From: Paludibacteraceae bacterium
Lineage (GTDB): Bacteria > Bacteroidota > Bacteroidia > Bacteroidales > Paludibacteraceae
DNA: 61,876 nt
NCBI GenBank assembly: GCA_024399495.1
Contig: JAKSNY010000014.1
Span: 1-61,876 of the forward strand
Direction of reading: 5' to 3'
The notes under the pieces are model-generated. The model saw only the letters and a program-made list of their open reading frames with translations. It was not told the DNA's origin and did no database searches. The first letter of the stretch is position 1; each line of letters begins with the position of its first letter. The translations under genes and the position numbers were made by a program. Positions 51,951-59,673 of this stretch are shown here, one piece after another.

Positions 51951-53333
51951 ATGAAAAAACTTATTTACTTAGCAGGAGCCGCATTGGTAATGATGGCTTC
52001 AGCATCATGTGAGAAGAAAGCAGATGTGCAGAACCCAGAGAGCAAGGAGGGTATGGTAAAAACTGAGTTCAGTGCCGTATCAAAAGAGAGCAAAGAAAAG
52101 ACCGCAATAGATGGCTCTGATATTCTATGGTCAACAGGAGACCAAGTTAAAATCTACGCAGGTACATCAACGGAAGGCAATCCATTCACCCTTACAGATG
52201 GTGCTGGCACCACATCTGCAATATTTGAAGGTTGGATAGCAGAGACAGCCACAGCACCTTACTATGCAGTATATCCATCATCAGCGGCACAGGGCATAGA
52301 CGGCAGTACCATCAAGTACAGCATACCTGCTAATCAAGCGTATGTAGAGAACTCATTTGCCACAAGCACAGTTCCAATGGTTGCATACAGTGAGGCAGAC
52401 AAGTCACTTGCTTTCAAGAACCAGACAGCGTTCATAAAACTGCAACTGACAGGTGCTGGCACAATAAAGACAATGGAGATAGCATCTGCCGCAAACAACA
52501 TCTGCGGAACGTTCAGCGTAAGCAAGACTGACCCCACAGCCGCATCAACGGCAGTTACAGGTGCAAAGAAGATAACAGTCACAAACATAGAAGGTACAGA
52601 ACTTGACGCATCAGAAGCCATAAATGTTATAATAGCATTAGCACCTGCTAATTTTGCTGCAAATGACCTCACTCTCTCAATGACGGCAACTGATGGCAAG
52701 GCGTTCTCAACAAAGTTAGGTGGCTTTACCGTAGGACGTTCACAAGGTAAGGCTGTTGCGATTAATGTGGAGTTTGTGACACAAACCACAGGCGAGGCTG
52801 AGACAAAAGACGGAACTATGGTTAAGTGGGTTCAGCTGTGGGAGAATGGTCCTAAGTGGGCTGAGTACAACGTAGGTGCAACATCTGTAGGAGAGTACGG
52901 TGGCTACTATGCTTGGGGTGGCAGTCAAAGCAAGGTTGACGACCACAATACAGGTTCAGACCCTCTTACAGGCGACAGTGATACAGCCACCAAGTTGTGG
53001 GGCAGTAACTGGCGTATGCCATCAGAAGCTGAATTAGATGCTCTTCTTGACAACTGTACTGTAGCGTGGAAATCAGCATCAGAGAGCGGATATAATGTTG
53101 CAGGCAAATTATATAGAGGCAATGGAGACTACTCGGGCAACTCCGTATTTTTCCCTGCTGCGGGCTACTGCAGCGGTGGCGAAGTCTACTACGCAGGCAG
53201 TGACGGCTTCTATTGGACTTCCATTCCTAATGGCATCAACGCCTACACCTTGGACTTCACCTCAAGCTATCAGAGCGTGGGCAGCTACTACAGCCGCGAC
53301 GGCGGGTATTCTGTGCGTGCGGTTTTGAAGTAA
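51951..53333 (+). CDS. DGR target surface lipoprotein (intact DGR locus)
   Basis: The 460 aa lipoprotein has lipobox ASASC (Cys20). Residues 30-275 are fimbrillin-like (KTAIDGSDILWSTGDQVKIY). From about 283 there is a lectin-like domain: VKWVQLWENGPKWAEYNVGAT, KLWGSNWRMPSEAEL, NSVFFPAAGY, ending GYSVRAVLK. Codons 424-459 form the variable repeat VR-B. In DGRs such codons are rewritten by adenine-mutated cDNA of the template repeat, giving ligand-binding diversity on a constant scaffold. The accessory gene, template and reverse transcriptase follow within 0.9 kb. Confidence 0.92.
   Translation: MKKLIYLAGAALVMMASASCEKKADVQNPESKEGMVKTEFSAVSKESKEKTAIDGSDILWSTGDQVKIYAGTSTEGNPFTLTDGAGTTSAIFEGWIAETATAPYYAVYPSSAAQGIDGSTIKYSIPANQAYVENSFATSTVPMVAYSEADKSLAFKNQTAFIKLQLTGAGTIKTMEIASAANNICGTFSVSKTDPTAASTAVTGAKKITVTNIEGTELDASEAINVIIALAPANFAANDLTLSMTATDGKAFSTKLGGFTVGRSQGKAVAINVEFVTQTTGEAETKDGTMVKWVQLWENGPKWAEYNVGATSVGEYGGYYAWGGSQSKVDDHNTGSDPLTGDSDTATKLWGSNWRMPSEAELDALLDNCTVAWKSASESGYNVAGKLYRGNGDYSGNSVFFPAAGYCSGGEVYYAGSDGFYWTSIPNGINAYTLDFTSSYQSVGSYYSRDGGYSVRAVLK
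53220..53326 (+). repeat. DGR variable repeat B (VR-B)
   Basis: Same length (107 nt) as the template at 53963-54069, but aligned with one AAC-type codon missing near the start and one extra codon between GTG and CGC. Of 18 hand-counted substitutions, 15 are at template adenines. It ends with TCTGTGCGTGCGGTTTT shared with the template. Confidence 0.9.
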
Positions 53334-53351
53334 CTTGAATACTGCACATCC

Positions 53352-53374
53352 CGCCCACCACCCAGGCGGGAGTG
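53352..53374 (+). other. GC-rich hairpin just after VR-B
   Basis: TCCCGCC, 9 nt loop, GGCGGGA, beginning 15-20 nt after the target gene's stop codon and not followed by a T-run. In studied DGRs a hairpin or cruciform at this place promotes retrohoming. Confidence 0.65.
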
Positions 53375-53383
53375 AGATAACCA

Positions 53384-53461
53384 AACGTTTCCAATTGGGG
53401 TGGTAAGGGCACAGCCTCCCCGAGAAAAGGCTGTGCAAGACCCACTCCAAATGGAAACGTT
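53384..53461 (+). other. Large composite hairpin between VR-B and accessory gene
   Basis: The outer stem is 20 bp (AACGTTTCCAATTGGGGTGG against a complement with two mismatches at 53442-53461). An inner 9 bp perfect stem GCACAGCCT/AGGCTGTGC (53409-53417/53428-53436) encloses CCCCGAGAAA. It is too symmetrical to be chance and probably acts as a cruciform or structured RNA of the DGR. Confidence 0.7.
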
Positions 53462-53474
53462 CAATTTAAGAGAA

Positions 53475-53999
53475 ATGGAAAAAATAGATGAGGTTTTCAA
53501 GGTGGAGGGCAACCGCTCCGTGCAGGAGCAGTGGTTGCGGATACACTTGTTTAAAGAGGGTAACTTCTACCGTGCATACGAGCAGAGTGCGTGGCTTATG
53601 TCCCATTACGCAGGGTCTGATTTGCAAGCCAAAAAACATAAGACCAAGCAGAGTCCGGATGGGAGTTTTGTTTTTGTTGGATTCCCGGTGTCAAGTCTTG
53701 ACAAGTTCCGTCCTAAGGAGAGTGGAGAGACGGAGACAGATTCAAATCACATTGTATTGGTACTGCCGTCGCAGACATTTCCAGAGGAGGCATCGGTTGA
53801 GGTTCTGACAGATGATTTTTCAAAATGGAAGAGAGAGATGGCATATACAGATGCAAAGGCTGATAATGATGAGAGGAAAGACAAAAGCAATTTGAACGGG
53901 GAGTTTGGTAAATCAGTTGGCGGAATACGAATGACAGGCATATTGCAAGAGTTGCTATCATATCCACTCCTAATGGCAACAACAACGCCTACAACTTGA
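53475..53999 (+). CDS. DGR accessory protein, MutS-like (MSL type)
   Basis: A 174 aa protein from ATG 53475 (an upstream ATG at 53451 lies inside the large hairpin). Residues 15-60 (LRIHLFKEGNFYRAYEQSAW, then FVFVGFPVSSLDKF) resemble the mismatch-recognition domain I of MutS (GDFYELF ... AGVPYHSL). MutS-like accessory ORFs have been described in DGRs in place of Avd. It lies between target gene and template. Its last dozen codons run into the template repeat in another frame. Likely assists cDNA synthesis or mutagenic integration (inference). Confidence 0.6.
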   Translation: MEKIDEVFKVEGNRSVQEQWLRIHLFKEGNFYRAYEQSAWLMSHYAGSDLQAKKHKTKQSPDGSFVFVGFPVSSLDKFRPKESGETETDSNHIVLVLPSQTFPEEASVEVLTDDFSKWKREMAYTDAKADNDERKDKSNLNGEFGKSVGGIRMTGILQELLSYPLLMATTTPTT

Positions 54000-54069
54000 A
54001 CTTCAACTCAAGCAATCAGAACGTGAACAACAACAACCGCAACAACGGACAGTCTGTGCGTGCGGTTTT
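53963..54069 (+). repeat. DGR template repeat (TR)
   Basis: In the frame of the target gene it reads almost only AAC/AAT codons at the variable sites (GGC AAC AAC AAC GCC, then GTG AAC AAC AAC AAC CGC AAC AAC), with a framework of TTC, TCA AGC and CAG. It aligns to VR-A and VR-B with substitutions at adenines, and is followed by the shared end GTCTGTGCGTGCGGTTTT. It lies 90 nt before the reverse transcriptase, the normal DGR arrangement. Confidence 0.93.
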
Positions 54070-54120
54070 CAGCACTTGCTAATTTTAATGCTTTACTTGG
54101 TATGGTGCATATCTCATTAA

Positions 54121-54142
54121 AGGGGAGGTTGAGACCTCCTCT
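54121..54142 (+). promoter_or_regulatory. Hairpin between template and reverse transcriptase
   Basis: AGGGGAGGT pairs with ACCTCCTCT (one G-T pair) around TGAG, then TTTC. The collapsed locus has the equivalent hairpin at 30758-30777 with different bases but intact pairing. Confidence 0.65.
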
Positions 54143-54159
54143 TTTCATTTACAAAAAAT

Positions 54160-55368
54160 ATGAAAGCATATACTTTAGACCGTCAGCAACTCTACAAAGA
54201 CCTTCACAAGGCTTATCTGGCGGCTCGCAAGCACAAACGCGGCAAAAGATATCAGCAGCAGTTTGAGGCTGATATGTATTGGCAGTTGAAAAATCTTTGT
54301 GATGAGTTGTATGAACGCAGGTACAAGCCTCGTCCAACCACGTGCTTTACCATTTCAGATCCAAAGAAGCGTGAAATTGTGGCGGCTGAGTTCCGTGACC
54401 GCATAGTGCATCATCTGTATTACAACTACACGTATCCGTTGTTTGTACGCACATTCATACAAGATTCATATTCTTGTATTAATGGCAGAGGTACACTGTA
54501 CGGCATAAGACGGCTGGAGATGCATATACGCAAGGAGAGCTTTAACTACACACACAGGTGCTATGTGTTGAAAATGGATATCAAGGGATATTTTATGAGT
54601 ATCAGTAGGGATAAACTTCTTACAATATGCCGCAGTTCTTTAGAAAAAATGATGTATCACAGGGTTCATAACAATACTGCTGTGTGCTGGGCTGATATAC
54701 TGGATTTTGATTTTATAGATTATCTGTCAGAATTGATTATTACGCACAATCCGTTAGATGGTTGCAGATGTATAGGATGGCCAGAGGATTGGAATGGTTT
54801 GCCTGAGAGTAAAAGCCTGTTCCATTCAAAACAAGGTTACGGGCTGCCCATTGGTAATCTTACCTCTCAATTGTACAGCAATGTTTATATGAATGTGTTT
54901 GACCAATGGATTAAACGTGTTATGGGGGTAAGGCATTATGGAAGATATGTTGATGATTTTTACATAGTTTCAGACAACAGAGATTTGTTGAGAATGCTGA
55001 TACCGCAGATAGGGTCTTTTTTACATAGAGAGTTGTCATTGGAGATAAATCAAGGGAAAACAATGATATGTGACGTGATGTATGGAGTGGAGTATTTAGG
55101 TGCGTACATTAAGCCGTGGCGAACATACGTGGCAAACAAGACTATGTGTAGAGTGAATAAGAGTCTTAATAAGTTGGAAAATGAGTTGCCGCACGTTACT
55201 GTTGAACATTTAAGGTCATCACTTAGCAGCGTTATGGGCATTATGCGCCATCATAGAAGTTGGAATCTGCGTAACAGTATGTTATCCAAGCGTCTAAAAG
55301 TGTTTTATAGGTACGGCTCATTTAATGAGGAATTGACCAAATTTTCAACTTTCAATTATTTTTATTAA
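54160..55368 (+). CDS. Reverse transcriptase of the diversity-generating retroelement
   Basis: The 402 aa enzyme makes adenine-mutagenised cDNA from the template RNA. Visible RT motifs: KMDIKGYF with Asp140, QGYGLPIGNLTSQLYSN at 225-241 (the DGR-typical GNLTSQ in place of the QGxxxSP of most RTs), catalytic YVDD at 263-266, SLEINQGKT and YLGAYIKPW. It has no maturase or integrase domain. N-terminal residues 1-90 (RRYKPRPTTCFTISDPKKRE, IVAAEFRDRIVHH) are as in other DGR enzymes. A broken copy lies at 30797. The stop codon lies in a palindrome shared with that copy. Confidence 0.95.
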   Translation: MKAYTLDRQQLYKDLHKAYLAARKHKRGKRYQQQFEADMYWQLKNLCDELYERRYKPRPTTCFTISDPKKREIVAAEFRDRIVHHLYYNYTYPLFVRTFIQDSYSCINGRGTLYGIRRLEMHIRKESFNYTHRCYVLKMDIKGYFMSISRDKLLTICRSSLEKMMYHRVHNNTAVCWADILDFDFIDYLSELIITHNPLDGCRCIGWPEDWNGLPESKSLFHSKQGYGLPIGNLTSQLYSNVYMNVFDQWIKRVMGVRHYGRYVDDFYIVSDNRDLLRMLIPQIGSFLHRELSLEINQGKTMICDVMYGVEYLGAYIKPWRTYVANKTMCRVNKSLNKLENELPHVTVEHLRSSLSSVMGIMRHHRSWNLRNSMLSKRLKVFYRYGSFNEELTKFSTFNYFY

Positions 55369-55392
55369 ATTTGCAAGTGCAAATTTAATAAA
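55361..55392. repeat. Palindrome between RT and AAA genes
   Basis: TTTATTAAATTTGC, AAGT, GCAAATTTAATAAA: a perfect 14 bp inverted repeat containing TAAATTTG on both strands and the RT stop codon. It is duplicated at 31574-31605. Confidence 0.75.
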
Positions 55393-55397
55393 AAACT

Positions 55398-56999
55398 ATG
55401 GGCTTATACTTGAATCCGGGAAATGACCAGTTAAGGCAGGACTTAAGGTCGCAGATATACATTGATAAGTCAATGATTATATCAAAAATGAACAAGTTGT
55501 TTGACACGGCAGACAGATTTGTGTGTCTCTCACGTCCTCGCCGTTTTGGAAAGAGTATGGCTGGCAATATGATAGCGGCGTACTACAGCAAAGGTTGTGA
55601 TTCCAGAGAACTTTTTAAAGACCTTAAAATAGCCCAAGACCCAAGTTTTGAGAGCAACCTTAACAATACTAACGTAATTAAGATAGACCTTAATGCAATG
55701 TACAACAAGGCAACAGATAAAAATAACCTTGTTAAATTTTTTACAGGTCTGGTTAGAGATGAGTTTGTGGAGGCATTCCCAGATGTTGGAATTAAGGACG
55801 ATGACACTATGCCATTGGTGCTTGAGAGGGTATATGCAAAGAAAGGAGAGAAGTTTGTAGTCATAATAGATGAGTATGACGTATTGGTGCGTGAAAGAGC
55901 AGATAAGGAGTTATTTGAAGAGTATCTCCGTTTTCTTAACGGAATGTTCAAGAACGCTGACCTTGCCCCAGCCATCCAACTTGCATACCTTACAGGAATT
56001 TTACCCATTGTAAGAGATAAAATCCAGTCAAAACTTAATCTGTTTACAGAGTACTCTATGGTGGACCCATACAACCTTACAGAGTTTGTTGGTTTTACTG
56101 CTGATGAGACCAAAGGCTTATGCGAGAAGTATGGAATGGACTACGATGAGTGCAGAAGATGGTATGACGGCTATAGCCTTAACGATATAAAAGAGATATT
56201 CAACCCAAAGTCGGTGGTGGAGGCTATGAATCGCCGTAAATTTGGCAGTTACTGGACACAGACAGGCTCATTTGACGCTCTCAGACTCTATATACTGATG
56301 AACTTCAAGGGTATAAAGGATGATGTTATTACAATGATAGGTGGTGGCAAAGTAGAGGTAAATATCCGCACATTTGTGAATACAATGGACTCATTTGAGA
56401 CCAAGGACGATGTATTCACTTACCTTATACACCTTGGCTACCTTGCATACGAGATACCCGATTACAGAACAGAGGTGTCAGGAAAGTGCTATATACCAAA
56501 TCACGAAATCCGTGAGCAGTGGATGGATGCTGTGCGTAATGATGAAAGATACAGTGAGATTATAGAGCAGGTACAAGCCTCCAGACAACTTATAGAGGAG
56601 ACCATAAACTGCAATGAAAGGGCAGTTGCTGCGGCATTGGACAAGGCACACCAGAGAGCCACAAATCCGCTTACCTACAATAATGAGGCATCGTTCCAGA
56701 GTGCCATAGGCTTGGCATATTTCTATGCAAACCTAAAATACACAGTGATAAAGGAGTTGCCTACAGGTAAGGGTTATGCTGATTTGGCACTGATACCGTA
56801 TGTTCCAAATATTCCAGCACTAATAATAGAATTAAAATGCAGCGATAGTGCAGAAAGTGCCATAAACCAAATAAAGAATAAAGAGTACGATGACCTTCTG
56901 CAACACTACCGTGGAGATATGCTGTTTGTGGGGGTAAGTTACAATAAGAAGAGCAAGAAGCATACGTGCAAGATAGAAAAAATTATGTATGATGTATGA
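55398..56999 (+). CDS. AAA-ATPase-like protein with C-terminal PD-(D/E)XK domain
   Basis: The 533 aa close paralogue of 31609-33207. Walker A in SRPRRFGKSMAGNM, Walker B FVVIIDEYDVLV, nuclease core GYADLALIPY and IIELKC. It starts 29 nt after the RT stop. The C-terminal IMYDV and stop codon come from the TGTATGATGTATGA intergenic repeat, while the twin at 31609 ends in a different tail, so the ends were re-made by repeats. Role unknown; a link to DGR function is not established. Confidence 0.85.
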   Translation: MGLYLNPGNDQLRQDLRSQIYIDKSMIISKMNKLFDTADRFVCLSRPRRFGKSMAGNMIAAYYSKGCDSRELFKDLKIAQDPSFESNLNNTNVIKIDLNAMYNKATDKNNLVKFFTGLVRDEFVEAFPDVGIKDDDTMPLVLERVYAKKGEKFVVIIDEYDVLVRERADKELFEEYLRFLNGMFKNADLAPAIQLAYLTGILPIVRDKIQSKLNLFTEYSMVDPYNLTEFVGFTADETKGLCEKYGMDYDECRRWYDGYSLNDIKEIFNPKSVVEAMNRRKFGSYWTQTGSFDALRLYILMNFKGIKDDVITMIGGGKVEVNIRTFVNTMDSFETKDDVFTYLIHLGYLAYEIPDYRTEVSGKCYIPNHEIREQWMDAVRNDERYSEIIEQVQASRQLIEETINCNERAVAAALDKAHQRATNPLTYNNEASFQSAIGLAYFYANLKYTVIKELPTGKGYADLALIPYVPNIPALIIELKCSDSAESAINQIKNKEYDDLLQHYRGDMLFVGVSYNKKSKKHTCKIEKIMYDV

Positions 57000-57064
57000 T
57001 GTATGATGTATGTTTCGCATCACCGAATCACCGAATCACCGCATCACCAAATCACCAATAAAAT

Positions 57065-58381
57065 ATGAGTATAGTAGCAATAGTAGGTCGCCCAAATGTA
57101 GGTAAGTCAACACTGTTTAACAGGCTTACAGAAACACGCCGTGCCATAGTTAGCGATGAGGCAGGCACTACACGTGACCGTCAGTACGGCAAGGCGGAGT
57201 GGGGCAAGAGAGAGTTTTCTTTGATAGACACGGGAGGTCTTGTAGCCGGCAGCGATGATGTTTTTGAAGGCGAGATAAACAAGCAGGTGCAGATAGCCAT
57301 TAAGGAGGCTGATGTAATACTCTTTATGGTTGATGTTCAGGACGGTATTCATAGCCTTGACTCAGAGGTGGCTAAGGTGCTTAGAGGCACTAAAAAGCCT
57401 GTAATTCTTGTAGCCAATAAAACAGATAACAACGATTTACAGTACGATAGTGCTGAATTTTACAAATTGGGTATAGGAGACCCGATGTGCATATCTGCGG
57501 CAAGCGGTTTCGGTACAGGCGATTTGCTTGATAAAATAATAACTTTGCTGCCCAAAGAAGATGTGCAGGTGTATGAGGACACACTGCCACGTGTTGCCAT
57601 AGTGGGCAGACCTAACGCAGGCAAGTCATCACTGCTTAACGCCCTTATGGACGAGGACCGCAATATAGTTACAGATATAGCAGGCACCACCAGAGACAGT
57701 ATATATACAAGGTATAACAAGTTTGGTAAGGATTTCTATTTGGTGGATACCGCAGGAATCCGCAAAAAGGCAAAAGTTACAGAAGATATAGAGTTCTACT
57801 CTGTTATGCGTGCCATACGTACCATAGAGAATTCAGATGTGTGCATACTGATGATAGATGCCACACGTGGAATAGAGGCACAAGACCAAAACATATTCTC
57901 ACTTATACAAAAGAACAAGAAAGGTTTGGTTGTGTGCGTAAACAAGTGGGATTTGGTGGAGAACAAGGAGCAGAAGGCTATAACCACATTTGAGAATGCC
58001 ATACGTGACAGGTTTGCACCGTTTACAGACTTTCCTATAATATTTACATCGGCGGTAACAAAACAGAGAATCTTTAAAGCCATAGAGACCGCCATAAATG
58101 TGTATGAGAGCAAGCAAATGCATATAGGGGCAGGTCAGTTGAATGAGTTTCTGCTGCCGCTTATTGAGAACTATCCGCCACCTGCGTGGAAGGGCAAATA
58201 TGTGAAAATAAAATATGTAACGCAGTTACCCGATACTTACGTGCCTACGTTCATTTTCTTTGCCAATCTGCCCCAATATATAAAAGAGCCTTACAAGCGT
58301 TTCCTTGAGAACAAGATTCGTGAGAGGTGGAATTTTTCAGGGGTGCAGTTGCAGTTGTTCTTCAGGGCAAAAAGCAAGTAA
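57065..58381 (+). CDS. der: GTPase Der (EngA)
   Basis: Double GTPase needed for 50S ribosome assembly. The 438 aa protein has two G domains (GRPNVGKST at 8-16 and GRPNAGKSS near 180), two DTxG motifs and a C-terminal KH-like domain. era and der are often neighbours in Bacteroidales, so the 9 kb DGR island probably separates a former pair. Confidence 0.97.
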   Translation: MSIVAIVGRPNVGKSTLFNRLTETRRAIVSDEAGTTRDRQYGKAEWGKREFSLIDTGGLVAGSDDVFEGEINKQVQIAIKEADVILFMVDVQDGIHSLDSEVAKVLRGTKKPVILVANKTDNNDLQYDSAEFYKLGIGDPMCISAASGFGTGDLLDKIITLLPKEDVQVYEDTLPRVAIVGRPNAGKSSLLNALMDEDRNIVTDIAGTTRDSIYTRYNKFGKDFYLVDTAGIRKKAKVTEDIEFYSVMRAIRTIENSDVCILMIDATRGIEAQDQNIFSLIQKNKKGLVVCVNKWDLVENKEQKAITTFENAIRDRFAPFTDFPIIFTSAVTKQRIFKAIETAINVYESKQMHIGAGQLNEFLLPLIENYPPPAWKGKYVKIKYVTQLPDTYVPTFIFFANLPQYIKEPYKRFLENKIRERWNFSGVQLQLFFRAKSK

Positions 58382-58404
58382 GAATCACTTTTAAATAGCG
58401 GTAA

Positions 58405-58686
58405 ATGATGTCTCCGGATTTTAGGAATCAAATAAGTGCTTTGCTTGGTGGTGGTAACACCGATGATGCGATACAGGCGTTGGAGGCTTACTTGCAGACA
58501 TCGGGTAATGACGATGAGGCATATCTGCTTTTAGGCAATGCATACCGCAAGTGCGAGAATTGGGAACAGGCTATGAATGCGTATGCCAAAGCCTTTGAGA
58601 TTAACCCCGATTCTCCTGCCAAGGATGCGTACAATATGATTCTTCAGATTCTTAATTTTTACGACACTGATAGGTATAATGTTTGA
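58405..58686 (+). CDS. Small TPR-repeat protein
   Basis: A 93 aa protein with about two TPR units (DEAYLLLGNAYRKCENWEQA, MNAYAKAFEINPD), cytoplasmic, probably a protein-interaction module. It overlaps the next gene by 8 nt, so the two are translationally coupled. Confidence 0.75.
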   Translation: MMSPDFRNQISALLGGGNTDDAIQALEAYLQTSGNDDEAYLLLGNAYRKCENWEQAMNAYAKAFEINPDSPAKDAYNMILQILNFYDTDRYNV

Positions 58687-59401
58687 CTTTGCTGAACGTA
58701 CACAACTGCTGATAGGCGATGAGGGCGTAAAAAGGCTTTCAGAGGCACGTGTATTGGTGGTGGGTGTAGGTGGCGTGGGAGCATATGCGGCTGAAATGAT
58801 ATGCAGGGCAGGAGTGGGGCATATAACGTTGGTTGATTCAGATACAGTAAAACCAAGTAATATAAACCGTCAGTTGCCGGCACTTCATAGTACAATAGGT
58901 GAATACAAAGTTGATTTATTAGCGGAAAGGTTCAAAGATATTAACCCCGATGCAGAAATAGTTGCAATAAAGGAGTTTTTAGATGACTCAAATTTGGAGC
59001 AGATAGTATCTGAAGGTTTTGATTACGTTATTGATGCCATAGATTCCATAACCCCCAAAGTACACCTTATAGAATACTGTTTGAAAAATAAGGTTAGGAT
59101 AATATCATCAATGGGTGCCGGTGGCAGATTAGACCCTTCAAAGGTGCAAGTTACTGACATTTCCAAAACATACCAATGCACACTTGCCCGTACAGTGCGT
59201 GAACGCCTTAAAAAAGACGGTATCACTAAGGGGCTGAGGGTTGTATTCAGTTCAGAGGCGGTGCGTAAGGAGTCTGTAATTGAAGTTAAGGATGAAAAGT
59301 GTAAACGCTCCACTACAGGAACCATAAGTTATATACCTGCGGTGTTTGGGTGCTACCTTGCGTCAGAAGTAATATGTGCTGTCGCAATGTATGATGTATG
59401 A
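58679..59401 (+). CDS. tcdA: tRNA threonylcarbamoyladenosine dehydratase
   Basis: E1-like ThiF/MoeB-family enzyme that cyclises t6A37 of tRNA to ct6A with ATP. The 240 aa protein has GVGGVGAYAAEMI at 29-41, DSDTVKPSNINRQ and the GRLDPSKVQVTDISKT segment typical of TcdA. The end AMYDV and stop are supplied by the intergenic repeat. Confidence 0.9.
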   Translation: MFDFAERTQLLIGDEGVKRLSEARVLVVGVGGVGAYAAEMICRAGVGHITLVDSDTVKPSNINRQLPALHSTIGEYKVDLLAERFKDINPDAEIVAIKEFLDDSNLEQIVSEGFDYVIDAIDSITPKVHLIEYCLKNKVRIISSMGAGGRLDPSKVQVTDISKTYQCTLARTVRERLKKDGITKGLRVVFSSEAVRKESVIEVKDEKCKRSTTGTISYIPAVFGCYLASEVICAVAMYDV

Positions 59402-59673
59402 AACTCCTACGGAGTTATGTATGATGTATGAAACTCCTACGGAGTTATGTATGATGTATAATGTATGATGTATGATGTATAAGGAGCCGTAGGCGACAGA
59501 GACTGTTCCTATGAGCGAGTGCAGAACCAAGTTTACTTGGGTTATGCTGAGCGAAGACGGAACATGGTTAAGGCAGAGCCTTAACAACGCTTAAAAGGTT
59601 TGGGGATACGCCCCAATAAAAAAGGATAATAATTTTAACGAGCCGTAGGCGAGATTAAAATAATGTATGATGT
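59388..59673. repeat. Intergenic repeats with inverted copy of 20049-20247
   Basis: Three TGTATGATGTATG blocks alternate with AACTCCTACGGAGTT palindromes, followed by the block GACAGAGACTGTTCCTATGA, CCAAGTTTACTTGG, GTTAAGGCAGAGCCTTAAC and TTGGGGATACGCCCCAA, which is 20049-20247 read on the other strand. Confidence 0.78.

Noticed and set aside
53400-53474. Longer N-terminus for the DGR accessory protein
   Set aside because: Would be encoded by the large hairpin, starting at GTG; the ATG at 53475 just after the hairpin is more plausible.
54160-55368. Retron or group II intron reverse transcriptase
   Set aside because: No maturase or msr/msd features; GNLTSQ motif, adjacent AAC-rich template and adenine-directed variable repeats fit a DGR.
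59388-59480. CRISPR array (short TGTATGATGTAT repeats)
   Set aside because: Units are adjacent or irregularly spaced with no unique spacers, occur in most intergenic gaps, and no cas genes are present.
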